Assembly (NCBI GenBank): GCA_947478405.1
Contig: CANJVX010000004.1
Coordinates: forward strand, 1 to 64,000
Length of the DNA stretch: 64,000 bases
Origin: Beijerinckiaceae bacterium
GTDB taxonomy: Bacteria > Pseudomonadota > Alphaproteobacteria > Rhizobiales > Beijerinckiaceae
Direction: 5' to 3'
Shown here: piece after piece, positions 1 through 6,474 of the stretch
How positions within the stretch are numbered: the first letter of the stretch is position 1
Layout: every line of letters begins with the position of its first letter
Notes under the pieces: model-generated
Databases searched by the model: none
What the model saw: only the letters and a program-made list of their open reading frames with translations
Told to the model about the DNA's origin: nothing
Program-made: the position numbers and the translations under genes

Positions 1-85
1 CGATCGACTGGCCTTGCGAAGCCAGAACATCAACCTGGCGTAACTTCGCGACAATCTCTTCCGGCTTATGGCGCTTTCTAGGCAT
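1..85 (-). CDS. IS3-family transposase OrfA, N-terminal part (runs off the window)
   Basis: Only the first 28 codons lie in the window. Read on the minus strand they begin MPRKRHKPEEIVAKLRQVDV, the typical opening of the helix-turn-helix OrfA of IS3-type elements (IS407/IS511-like). OrfA binds the element ends and, with OrfB, catalyses transposition. The ATG at 85-83 has a strong Shine-Dalgarno (GAGGAGG) about 7 bases upstream. A decayed paralogue with the same N-terminal pattern sits at 1723. The rest of the gene is outside the window, so it cannot be said whether the element is intact. Confidence 0.8.
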   Translation of the reverse strand, partial: MPRKRHKPEEIVAKLRQVDVLASQGQSI

Positions 86-148
86 TTTGGTCCTCCTCTG
101 TCCTAAAAGACATACCTCAGGATGGACCAGTTCAATGGGGGTGGATCA
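1..148 (-). mobile_element. Left end of an IS3-type insertion sequence (partial)
   Basis: The element contains the orfA start at 85 and a leader of about 60 bases. Read on the minus strand, the terminus probably starts at 148 with TGATCCACCCCC, followed by CATTGAACTGGTCC, which resembles terminal repeats of IS3-type elements of Rhizobiales. The other end is outside the window, so the terminal inverted repeat and target duplication cannot be checked. The end at 148 is inferred. Confidence 0.55.
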
Positions 149-193
149 GTCCCGCGACACAGCGACAACTGCGACAGAATGAAAGACCAAAGT

Positions 194-448
194 ATGCGTT
201 TAGGGAAGCGCAGGACTAACCTCATCAGCGGGCGGCAATTACGTGCCGCCCGGGCGCTGGCGGGCCTATCGCAGAAGGCCCTCGGAGAGGCTGTGGGCGT
301 GTCGGAGAGGGCTGTCAGGGGGTGGGAGGCAAGAGGGGATAACAGGCCTGTTGGAGCGCCTAATGACGTGCGCGTGGAGCAGGCTCTTCGGGGGCTGGGG
401 ATCGAAGTATTCTCAGACCCATGGCCCGGCGTCCTGCTTTTCAAATAG
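194..448 (+). CDS. Small XRE-type helix-turn-helix regulator
   Basis: This is a stand-alone helix-turn-helix protein of about 84 residues. It has the pattern TNLISGRQLRAARALAGLSQ-KALGEAVGVSERAVRGWEA, which is a Cro/CI-type DNA-binding domain, and a short C-terminal tail with FSDPWPGV. Similar one-domain proteins are common on rhizobial islands. The frame is open back to 122, but 122-148 is probably insertion-sequence end, so the real start should be 179 or 194. ATG 194 is chosen because family similarity starts close to it; neither start has a good ribosome binding site. The target operator is unknown. Confidence 0.6.
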   Translation: MRLGKRRTNLISGRQLRAARALAGLSQKALGEAVGVSERAVRGWEARGDNRPVGAPNDVRVEQALRGLGIEVFSDPWPGVLLFK

Positions 449-638
449 TGAACATTATTTCCGGTTTTCGGAGGTTTCCCGACGCCGTAAAAGGTTATTT
501 GGGTGATGATCTCAGGGCTTCTTCTGCACTTCAAGCTTATGCCTTTTCCTAGCCATGCCCATTCCTTGCAAAGCTGAATACGCAAAATAATGGAAAGGAA
601 CGACCTTCAGGAGAGAAAAATCAGATTGATTTCCCTAT

Positions 639-1397
639 TTAATCTAAGAAAACCAATCTGATGTTTTGACCGTCGGGATTATTAGGCTGATCTATATCCT
701 GTGGATACTTGCGCTCTATTTCTGAAATATTAGAATTCGCACTAAAACTTATTTCTAATGTGTGCGGTATTCCGTCATTACTAATCGCTGAATAATCATT
801 GGCGTGAATGTGAACAATGGGCAGAGCAAACCCCTTCACAAATTTTTCAATCCAAGTCATGTGCAGGTCGCAATCATGAAACTCGATCACAGCCCCGGTC
901 AAGCGATGCTGATTTCTTAGAATGGTATCTAAAATTCTATATTCACTTCCTTCAATATCAACTTTAAGAAAAATCTTATCAGATTTTATCTGATTAAAAA
1001 TTTCGCTCATTGAGATCTGCTTCTTACCATTTTGGGCGCCAACAAACTTTGGGAAATGGTGTTTGTTGCCTCGAAAGAAGTTTCGATATCTTACCCACGT
1101 TTTATAGCAAGAAATGGCTATCTGCGGCTTATGAACTTTGTGTAGACTTTTTAGGAATTTTCCCAAAAAGATACGCCCGCTGATTGATGCATCATAGGCA
1201 TGAAGATGCACGTTATTTTTTTTAATAAAGTCCTCTTCAAAGCTCCAATTATCAGAGATACCAAGGCCAATTAAGAAGTGGCTAGAAGCGATGTCTTGTT
1301 CTGAAACTACATAACCTCCATCCCAATTGTTTCCGAGACGAATAAGGTTTCCTGCCTCTTTATGGCGAAGAAACCCACCAAGAATACCGTCTGTCAT
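639..1397 (-). CDS. FkbM-family SAM-dependent methyltransferase
   Basis: The 252-residue protein contains the FkbM hallmark LKVDIEGSEYRIL (about residues 143-155) and the following VIEFHD segment, both typical of this Rossmann-fold methyltransferase family. Such enzymes usually methylate sugar hydroxyls on surface glycans or secondary metabolites. The N-terminal half has GNNWDGGYVV and a degenerate SAM loop (LIGLGISDNWSFEEDF). The start at 1397 has GAGG about 10 bases upstream. The gene is visibly AT-rich and lysine/asparagine-rich compared with the GC-rich core, and it lies between two IS3 remnants, so recent horizontal gain is likely. The acceptor substrate cannot be told. Confidence 0.8.
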   Translation of the reverse strand: MTDGILGGFLRHKEAGNLIRLGNNWDGGYVVSEQDIASSHFLIGLGISDNWSFEEDFIKKNNVHLHAYDASISGRIFLGKFLKSLHKVHKPQIAISCYKTWVRYRNFFRGNKHHFPKFVGAQNGKKQISMSEIFNQIKSDKIFLKVDIEGSEYRILDTILRNQHRLTGAVIEFHDCDLHMTWIEKFVKGFALPIVHIHANDYSAISNDGIPHTLEISFSANSNISEIERKYPQDIDQPNNPDGQNIRLVFLD

Positions 1398-1623
1398 AAA
1401 CTAGCCTCAAAATACGATGAAAACCCTCTGCTAATTATGCTTATTATTATGATGCATAAAGCTTATTTTCCCCGAGGGGTTATAATTGAGCTGCTAATGA
1501 TCAAACAATATGTGGCAATGATGTTATGGGCGGGCCGTCGCTAATTTTATAACTAATTGATTTGAATATATTTTATGGAAACAGCGGCGAAGGGAGGGAC
1601 CTCAATCCGAAATGGCTGGGTGA

Positions 1624-1691
1624 TGGCCTTCCCCCTGAAAAGTGATCCTCCCTGAAGTGGTCTGCCCCCTGAAAAGTGGCCCTCCCTGCTG
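1624..1691 (+). repeat. Two tandem copies of a 34-bp sequence
   Basis: Bases 1624-1657 and 1658-1691 are two adjacent 34-base units. Within them a 24-base block (1631-1654 and 1665-1688) differs at only two positions. Each unit carries CCCCCTGAAAAGTG followed by CCTCCCTG. They lie directly upstream of the decayed orfA at 1723 and resemble IS3-type ends, so they may be a duplicated terminal region. Confidence 0.75.
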
Positions 1692-1722
1692 TATGGCTTA
1701 TGAGCCTTGAGGAGGAATTAGA

Positions 1723-1821
1723 ATGGCTAGGAAAGGGGACAGGGCAGAAGAGATTGTCGCCAAACTTCGGTAGGTGGAATTGCTGACCGCACAGGGTCGG
1801 CAAGTGGCGGGGGCTGTGTGA
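1723..1821 (+). pseudogene. Decayed IS3-family OrfA
   Basis: An ATG at 1723 sits behind a good Shine-Dalgarno (GAGGAGG, 1708-1714). The reading MARKGDRAEEIVAKLR matches the OrfA N-terminus of the element at 1-85. A TAG stop follows at 1771-1773, after which the same frame continues VELLTAQGRQVAGAV to a TGA at 1819-1821. Beyond this the homology fades. The two in-frame stops show that this copy is dead. It points away from the IS fragment at the left edge, so the cargo at 149-1620 lies between two diverging IS remnants. Confidence 0.75.
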
Positions 1822-1996
1822 TCGATAGGCATGAGGAGATTTACCGAAATCGATGGCGGTCACACTCTGGTCACAACGAGGCTTGGAATAGTGAGCTGCA
1901 GCTAGGTGGACTTGCTTTTAGACCGCTGGCCGCTAGTCTGATTCCGTTAGTGTTTCCGCAAGCTCAGCAGTCTCTTAATGATCTAACATAATTGAA

Positions 1997-2050
1997 AGCA
2001 CTCCCTTGGTAAGGGAGAGGTGGAGAGTTCAATCCTCTCTGGCAGCACCA
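1997..2050 (+). repeat. 3' fragment of tRNA-Thr(GGT), probable attachment-site repeat
   Basis: The sequence folds as the 3' part of a tRNA. It has an anticodon stem CTCCC/GGGAG with loop TTGGTAA (anticodon GGT), a T-arm GAGAG-TTCAATC-CTCTC, and a 3' acceptor strand followed by ACCA. The expected 5' acceptor strand and D-arm are absent upstream of about 1997, where the sequence is AT-rich. This is the usual appearance of an att repeat left by an integrase that targets tRNA-Thr. It marks the boundary between the accessory edge and the core chromosome. Confidence 0.7.
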
Positions 2051-2301
2051 TTTCTCCCTGTCACAGAGCTGTCGCCCCCCCTCAGGCTTGAGAAGAGGTA
2101 GATGATCTTGCGGTTTGGACGCTGATTGTTTTTCGGCCCAACCAAAACCCAGATTTCATCGTCCGCGATCTGGACCCCGAAGACGCGGACCTCCGCCGGT
2201 CGTAAATTGGCGCAGGGTATATAGCGTGTCGTGCTTTCTCCTGGCCGCACAACCTCGAGACGGTTCGATCCTTCATCATAAATGGCATAGCCTGATTTCA
2301 T
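2029..2301 (-). CDS. Hypothetical 90-residue protein
   Basis: The family is not recognised. The protein is soluble and begins MKSGYAIYDEGSNRLEV. The ATG at 2301 has an excellent ribosome binding site (GGAGGAAGG), which supports a real gene. Its last seven or eight codons and stop overlap the tRNA-Thr fragment (2029-2050), so the C-terminus RNGAARED is encoded by tRNA-derived DNA. This could be an old gene abutting the tRNA locus, or a gene whose 3' end was replaced by integration. It is transcribed towards the island. No function can be assigned. Confidence 0.65.
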   Translation of the reverse strand: MKSGYAIYDEGSNRLEVVRPGESTTRYIPCANLRPAEVRVFGVQIADDEIWVLVGPKNNQRPNRKIIYLFSSLRGGDSSVTGRNGAARED

Positions 2302-2420
2302 GCCCCTTCCTCCCCGGCCCTGCGGCTTAAACGGGCATCTTTCATCTACAGCCCGCCCCCTATATGTTCGACCGTAAGGGAATCGAGAAGAACGAAGAAG
2401 ATTCCCGCCGAGGAGGAACC

Positions 2421-2882
2421 ATGAAACTCGACCGGGAACCCGCGCTTTTCTTTCCCAAACTGGCGCGCTTTTATGATTTTACTGTGCCGCTTTCATGGGT
2501 TGTGGTGCGCTTTGGCGTGGGCTGGGTGCTAGCGGTCCATGGATATGGCAAGGTCATGCGCGGCATGGAAGCCCAGACCAAACAGCTCAATGTCACTGTG
2601 CCTTATTTGGCCGACATCAACTTTCCGCTGTCCTTCTTCTTGACCTTTGTCGAAGGTGTGGGCGGCTTATGCATCATGCTGGGCTTGTTCACGCGGTTCT
2701 TTGCCGCCGCCAATGCCATTGAAATGGCTTTTCTGACCTTCGTTGTCTATTGGGGCAATGGCTTTGGATGGCTGTCGAAAGGTTACGAATACACGCTGCT
2801 GTGGGGCATTTTATGCTTCGCGATCGCACTGCGTGGTGGCGGGCCTTGGTCAGCCGACCGGCTGCTGGGCAAAGAGCTCTGA
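2421..2882 (+). CDS. DoxX-family membrane protein
   Basis: This is a 153-residue protein with four predicted membrane segments and the DoxX pattern: VVVRFGVGWVLAVHGYGKV near the N-terminus, FFLTFVEGVGGLCIMLGLFTR in the middle, and a C-terminal hydrophobic helix. DoxX proteins are small inner-membrane proteins linked to redox or oxidative-stress functions; the exact role here is unknown. The ATG at 2421 is chosen because GAGGAGG lies just upstream (2410-2416); the open frame back to 2364 has no such signal. A strong terminator follows within 10 bases, so it is a single-gene unit. Confidence 0.85.
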   Translation: MKLDREPALFFPKLARFYDFTVPLSWVVVRFGVGWVLAVHGYGKVMRGMEAQTKQLNVTVPYLADINFPLSFFLTFVEGVGGLCIMLGLFTRFFAAANAIEMAFLTFVVYWGNGFGWLSKGYEYTLLWGILCFAIALRGGGPWSADRLLGKEL

Positions 2883-2889
2883 GAAGAAG

Positions 2890-2918
2890 AAAAGGGCCGG
2901 TTTTCAAAGGCCCTTTTT
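2890..2918 (+). terminator. Rho-independent terminator after the DoxX gene
   Basis: The stem AAAGGGCC / GGCCCTTT is followed by a T-run at 2913-2918. It lies between the convergent DoxX gene and the exported protein gene ending at 2922 and could serve both strands. Confidence 0.85.
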
Positions 2919-2921
2919 CAT

Positions 2922-3230
2922 TCAGCAATTCGCGCTGCCTTTCACGGAAGGGTAGCAGATGAGCTGACCCGCTTTTGCATTCGCGCAGGTAAAGGATGAG
3001 AGCGGCTTATTGATTTTTTCGACTTGCGTCGCACTGTAAAAATTCAACTTGCCCTTCTGAAACAAGTTTTGACAGGTGTCGCCCGAGACCAATTTGAAGG
3101 GACCAGCGAGTTTCTTCCCGTAGCATGTGGCCTTGGAACAATCGAGGGTGAGCAGCAGATCAGCCGCAGACCCGACAGAGGGTGTGGCCCCAAAAGACAA
3201 CAATGCCACAAAAAAAGCTAAAAAACGCAT
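2922..3230 (-). CDS. Small exported cysteine-rich protein of unknown function
   Basis: This 102-residue protein has a clear signal peptide (MRFLAFFVALLSFGATPSVGSAA, cleavage about residue 21-23). The mature part has six cysteines (DCSKATC, DTC, FTC, LIC and the C-terminal NC), which suggests disulfides in the periplasm. The ATG at 3230 has GGAGGGG upstream; the open frame extends to 3512 but the extension is low-quality sequence and overlaps a separate small gene. The family is not recognised. Confidence 0.7.
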   Translation of the reverse strand: MRFLAFFVALLSFGATPSVGSAADLLLTLDCSKATCYGKKLAGPFKLVSGDTCQNLFQKGKLNFYSATQVEKINKPLSSFTCANAKAGQLICYPSVKGSANC

Positions 3231-3337
3231 GCGCCCCTCCACAAAACAAAGGGGCATCCTAGTGTCCAGGGTCGGCGCAAACCACCAACCGGAAGCGTGT
3301 TCTAAAGGCGCTTGTGAGCGGTCAGGTTGAAAAGACA

Positions 3338-3363
3338 AAGGGCCGGTTTTCACCGGCCCCTTT
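3338..3363 (-). terminator. Rho-independent terminator for the 44-residue protein gene
   Basis: The stem GGGCCGG / CCGGCCC with loop TTTTCA (3340-3359) is followed on the minus strand by TTTGTCTTTT. It begins two bases after the stop codon at 3365. Confidence 0.75.
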
Positions 3364-3364
3364 A

Positions 3365-3499
3365 TCAATGCGCTTGCTCTTCGAGCGCTGCTGTCTGGAA
3401 GGGCTCGCTGCGCGAGACATAGGCCTCGGCGACAACCAAGGTCCCGAGGAAGAGTGCAAGGCCCGCGACCAAACCAGCAACTTCTGAAAATCTTTTCAT
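3365..3499 (-). CDS. Hypothetical 44-residue single-span membrane protein
   Basis: A short frame encodes MKRFSEVAGLVAGLALFLGT followed by VVAEAYVSRSEPFQTAALEE and four more residues. It has one hydrophobic segment (about residues 7-24) and a short polar C-terminus, so it is a small membrane protein or a weakly cleaved exported peptide. A GGGGGA ribosome binding site lies about 10 bases before the ATG at 3499, and a terminator starts right after the stop. Size, SD, membrane helix and terminator together support a real small gene. Function is unknown. Confidence 0.6.
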   Translation of the reverse strand: MKRFSEVAGLVAGLALFLGTLVVAEAYVSRSEPFQTAALEEQAH

Positions 3500-3659
3500 C
3501 ACAATCCCCCACTGAAAGAGGTCAGACTAGCCGGGACCTGTTGAGAGAGGATGACTCAATCACCAGTAATCCCGTGACATCAGGTTAACCCCGACCAGTC
3601 TTACTGCAGTGCGGAAAGATTGTGTGCGCCGCCGAAATGGGCGGCAGCCTGCCTGTCTC

Positions 3660-3953
3660 TTAGGCGTCAAAACCCTCGACCAGCACGAACTCACCCTCGG
3701 CAGCGCCAATGCGGTGCTGGCGGGCGGCCTGATATTCGGGGGAGTGATAATAAGCGCGGGCTTGGTCGTAGCTGTCGAATTCCATGACGACATTGCGCGT
3801 GCGGGCCGTGCCCTCCAGTGCCTCATGCTTGCCGCCACGCACGAGCGGGCGGGCGCCGAATTTCTTCACGGCATCGGCGGTTGCGGCTGCATAACGGGCA
3901 TAGGCTTCCGGATCTTTCACATCGACGCGCACGATGATGTAGCCCTTGGGCAT
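3660..3953 (-). CDS. DUF1330 domain protein
   Basis: This is a 97-residue ferredoxin-like-fold (dimeric alpha-beta barrel) protein of the DUF1330 family. It shows the usual pattern: MPKGYIIVRVDVKDPEAYARY, LVRGGKHEALEGTARTRNVVMEF, then a short segment ending YYHSPEYQAARQHR. The role is unknown; related folds often act as small monooxygenases or degrade reactive metabolites. The ATG at 3953 has GGGGAGA upstream and matches the family start; the 20-codon extension to 4013 does not. It is monocistronic and divergent from the gene at 4103. Confidence 0.85.
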   Translation of the reverse strand: MPKGYIIVRVDVKDPEAYARYAAATADAVKKFGARPLVRGGKHEALEGTARTRNVVMEFDSYDQARAYYHSPEYQAARQHRIGAAEGEFVLVEGFDA

Positions 3954-4102
3954 GAAAATCTCCCCACTTCTGGTCCAGCGCAGGCTGAGCTGCGGATGGC
4001 AGGACCATGGCAATTCAGACCCGCAGTGGCAAGCGCCCCTCGCTTCGGCCTGCCCGGCGCGCTACATGGAAGTTGCTCTACCAACAAGGAACACCCCACC
4101 GC

Positions 4103-4390
4103 ATGTCCGCCACCAAAACCGTATATCGCGTCAAACTGCGCCTTGCCTCATACGATGAAAGCGGCGCGCTGACATGGCAACGCTTGGTCGTCGACAGGCC
4201 CAATGCGCATGAAGCCAGCGAGCTTATCAAATGGGCCTATGGACTTGATGAAGAAAACGGTGTGACGCGGTCCTTCGATTGCATGTGCTCTGTTGCCCGC
4301 CAACCCATTGATGAGGACGGTCGCGGCACGGTTCCGCTGGCCGATGTGATCGCCTCGCTTAAGGAATCCTTCACCTTACGGAAGGTGTAA
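4103..4390 (+). CDS. Hypothetical 95-residue protein
   Basis: A small soluble protein with pattern VYRVKLRLASYDESGALTWQ, a middle region HEASELIKWAYGLDEENGVT and a C-terminal acidic/polar tail. No family is recognised with confidence. ATG 4103 follows an AAGGA motif; the frame is open to 4007 but that part overlaps the upstream region of the divergent DUF1330 gene. It is followed by a 160-base stretch ending in a strong terminator. Confidence 0.6.
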   Translation: MSATKTVYRVKLRLASYDESGALTWQRLVVDRPNAHEASELIKWAYGLDEENGVTRSFDCMCSVARQPIDEDGRGTVPLADVIASLKESFTLRKV

Positions 4391-4581
4391 GATCTTCGAT
4401 GCTGTGCAGTCTTTTAGCGGACGAAAGTCGATGACGAATTTGCAACAGCTGGCGGCAATCAAAAGCGGAGCCTAATTTCGCGCTTGTGTCGCCGCGCCAA
4501 AAGATTCACCTTCGGAACTGCGCCCTTGGCGCATTTCCTCCCCGACTTTAGCCGCCAGGCGTCTCGCCGGCGGCTTTTTTT
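4391..4581 (+). ncRNA. Possible trans-acting small RNA (candidate only)
   Basis: This non-coding stretch ends in two hairpins. The first is a perfect TGCGCC-CTT-GGCGCA stem (4519-4533). It is followed by single-stranded TTTCCTCCCCGAC (4534-4546), which is complementary to Shine-Dalgarno sequences, and then by a Rho-independent terminator (4551-4581). This arrangement resembles alphaproteobacterial sRNAs with anti-SD CCUCC motifs. It may equally be the 3' untranslated region of the gene at 4103. No promoter was identified with confidence. Confidence 0.35.
4551..4581 (+). terminator. Rho-independent terminator
   Basis: The stem GCCGCC / GGCGGC is followed by seven T residues (4575-4581). It ends transcription from the 4103 gene or from the candidate sRNA and lies four bases before the convergent gene ending at 4586. 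Confidence 0.85.
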
Positions 4582-4585
4582 ATCT

Positions 4586-5281
4586 TCACCGGAAGCTGGC
4601 AACGGCCGCGACCATGCGCGCCTCGATCTCGTTAAAACCGTGATAGCCGAAGGCCTCACACGGATCGCCCTCGCTGATCCCGCCATCCAGCCAAGTCACG
4701 CGCGCCTTTCTGCCCGCCCATTTTAAAAACGGATCGACACCCACCGGCAGCGTCACACGACATCCATCCCGCCGATGATGAACGACCAAGGTCGGTGGTA
4801 ATTTTTCAGGCGAGCCCAAAACACTGACGACATTCAACGAACGCTGCCCTGATTCAGGTGACAGCATACCCGATGTCAGGACAAGCTTATCGGGGCGAGC
4901 CCCTTTGGCAATGCCTTGGGCTGCACGCAATGTACCACGGCTCGTACCTGCCACAATCACGGGGCGCTTAACGCGAGCCATATAATCAACCGCTACACGC
5001 AAATCCGTATCAGCATCAATGATCAGCACAGCAAAATTGCGTTTCACAAAATCATCGGCTGTGCGCACGAGGGAATTACCCTTCATGCGACCAAGCCTAC
5101 CATCCGAGGTGACATTGATCACACCATCGCCACCGGGCATCAGAATGAGACTGGCCGTCGGCGCCTTGGGTTTCATGAACAGCACGCGCGTGCCGCCAAG
5201 CTCAACGGGCTGTCCCTGCTGGGCAAAAGCTGTCGCGGAGCAGAAAAGGAAAAAAGGAAGGAGAGAAAGAAAGCGTATCAT
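4586..5281 (-). CDS. Exported alpha/beta-hydrolase-fold protein
   Basis: This is a 231-residue protein with a signal peptide (MIRFLSLLPFFLFCSATAFA). The body has LILMPGGDG near the start, a nucleophile-elbow-like GTSRG, and a late segment TLVVHHRRDGCRVTLPVG followed by a C-terminal GYHGF. These fit a small periplasmic alpha/beta hydrolase (serine, acid, histidine), but substrate and activity are unknown. The ATG at 5281 is preferred to the TTG at 5287; AAGG lies upstream. It is on the same strand as the TctC gene that ends at 5372, 90 bases upstream. Confidence 0.65.
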   Translation of the reverse strand: MIRFLSLLPFFLFCSATAFAQQGQPVELGGTRVLFMKPKAPTASLILMPGGDGVINVTSDGRLGRMKGNSLVRTADDFVKRNFAVLIIDADTDLRVAVDYMARVKRPVIVAGTSRGTLRAAQGIAKGARPDKLVLTSGMLSPESGQRSLNVVSVLGSPEKLPPTLVVHHRRDGCRVTLPVGVDPFLKWAGRKARVTWLDGGISEGDPCEAFGYHGFNEIEARMVAAVASFR

Positions 5282-5371
5282 ATCCAAACCTTGCCTTGAG
5301 ACACCACAGATGCGGCGTCCAGAGCCGCAGATTTGCGTTAAAAAAGGCCCGCGTCAAAGCAAGCCTTTTCT

Positions 5372-6403
5372 TCATTTTCCGCGTGCAATGCGACGCAGCT
5401 CTTCAAGAATATCAGGTGCCACAGCATAAGCATCATTCAGAATACGCTCGATCTGTGGGCCGTCGATGGCCTGAATATCTGCATCTTCACGTTTTGCATC
5501 TGCAAGAAACACAGCATCTTTCACCATTGTGACAAATGCCTTTTCCACAATTGCCACACGATCCTTCGGGACTTTAGGCCCAAGAACATAAGGATTGCCA
5601 ATTTCCTGTTCGACAAAGGCTGTCTCAAGCAAGCGGCGTGAACGCTCATCGCGCGCCAATTCCAGAGCGCTGGGCGCGTCCGCATAATCAGGATCGCGGC
5701 GCAATCCGAATTGCACCACAACCCGGCCCTGACCAGCGGCAATCCAGCCATTAACTTTCGATTTCACAGGTGCTGTTGCACCGCCCGCAATATGGCCATC
5801 AACCTCCGCCCGTTCCACTGCTAGCAAGCCTGCGGTCGAGCCTTCATAGCCTTCCACCGGTTTGAGCTGCGAGCCGAAGGTAGCATTGAGCAGACGCGCA
5901 TAAACCGAATTGGCGGATGTGACGGCCTGCGAGCTAACGCTCACCGTGCGGGCTTTCAGATCCTGCACATTGGTGATACCCGATTTTGCATTCACCACCA
6001 AAATGCCTGTATCGCGCTTGAGTGATCCGAGCCAATTGAATCTCTCAGGGTCAAATTGCACACCATGATCGTGCAGCCCATAGAGTTTTGTCATGGATAT
6101 GGTGCGAGGGAGGCCGCCAATATAGGTGCCATCCTGCGGCGCGAGATTGTAAATGTAATTGGCTGCCTTGATGCCTTCAGCACCCGGCATGTTCTGGACA
6201 ACAACTGTGGGTTCGCCGGGAATATGGCGCGCGATATGACGCGACAACAGACGTGCCAATTGATCATAACCACCACCGGGAGCAGATGAACAAATCACGA
6301 AGATTTTTTTACCAGTATAAAAATCTTCCGCGGAAACATTTGCCGTTCCAGCAAGCCATGTAGCGGCCAAAACAGGCGCGCAAATTTTCCACGATCGAAA
6401 CAT
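5372..6403 (-). CDS. Tripartite tricarboxylate transporter substrate-binding protein (Bug/TctC), copy 1
   Basis: This 343-residue periplasmic receptor has a signal peptide ending near NVSA (residue 25). It shows the Bug-family features SSAPGGGYDQLARLLSRHI and VVVQNMPGAEGIKAANYIY and a C-terminal lobe with PYVLGPKVPKDRV. Such proteins bind carboxylates and deliver them to a TctAB permease. The ligand cannot be read from sequence. It lies downstream of the bicupin gene with a hairpin between them, so it may be separately transcribed. It is one of three TctC receptors within 8 kb of a single TctAB pair. Confidence 0.9.
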   Translation of the reverse strand: MFRSWKICAPVLAATWLAGTANVSAEDFYTGKKIFVICSSAPGGGYDQLARLLSRHIARHIPGEPTVVVQNMPGAEGIKAANYIYNLAPQDGTYIGGLPRTISMTKLYGLHDHGVQFDPERFNWLGSLKRDTGILVVNAKSGITNVQDLKARTVSVSSQAVTSANSVYARLLNATFGSQLKPVEGYEGSTAGLLAVERAEVDGHIAGGATAPVKSKVNGWIAAGQGRVVVQFGLRRDPDYADAPSALELARDERSRRLLETAFVEQEIGNPYVLGPKVPKDRVAIVEKAFVTMVKDAVFLADAKREDADIQAIDGPQIERILNDAYAVAPDILEELRRIARGK

Positions 6404-6438
6404 GGTTTTCTTCCCGTGTTTTTATGATTTTGAAAGCG

Positions 6439-6470
6439 AAAGGGGGCCCGCATCACTGCGGACCCCCTTT
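6439..6470 (-). terminator. Hairpin between bicupin gene and TctC copy 1
   Basis: The stem AAAGGGGG-CCGCA / TGCGG-CCCCCTTT (one bulge pair) lies between the stop of the bicupin at 6475 and the TctC start at 6403. The T-run on the minus strand is broken (TTTCGCTTTC), so termination may be partial. Confidence 0.6.
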
Positions 6471-6474
6471 AAGA

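Noticed and set aside
122..193. N-terminal extension of the XRE protein from ATG 122
   Set aside because: This stretch overlaps the probable end of the IS element (to 148) and lacks a ribosome binding site.
1573..1863. Minus-strand 96-codon frame
   Set aside because: It runs antisense to the decayed orfA and the tandem repeat and has no protein-like features.
1975..2050. A full tRNA-Thr gene
   Set aside because: The D-arm and the 5' acceptor strand complementary to the 3' end are absent; only the 3' part is present.
3609..4172. Plus-strand 187-codon frame
   Set aside because: It is antisense to the DUF1330 gene, which has a clear family match and RBS.
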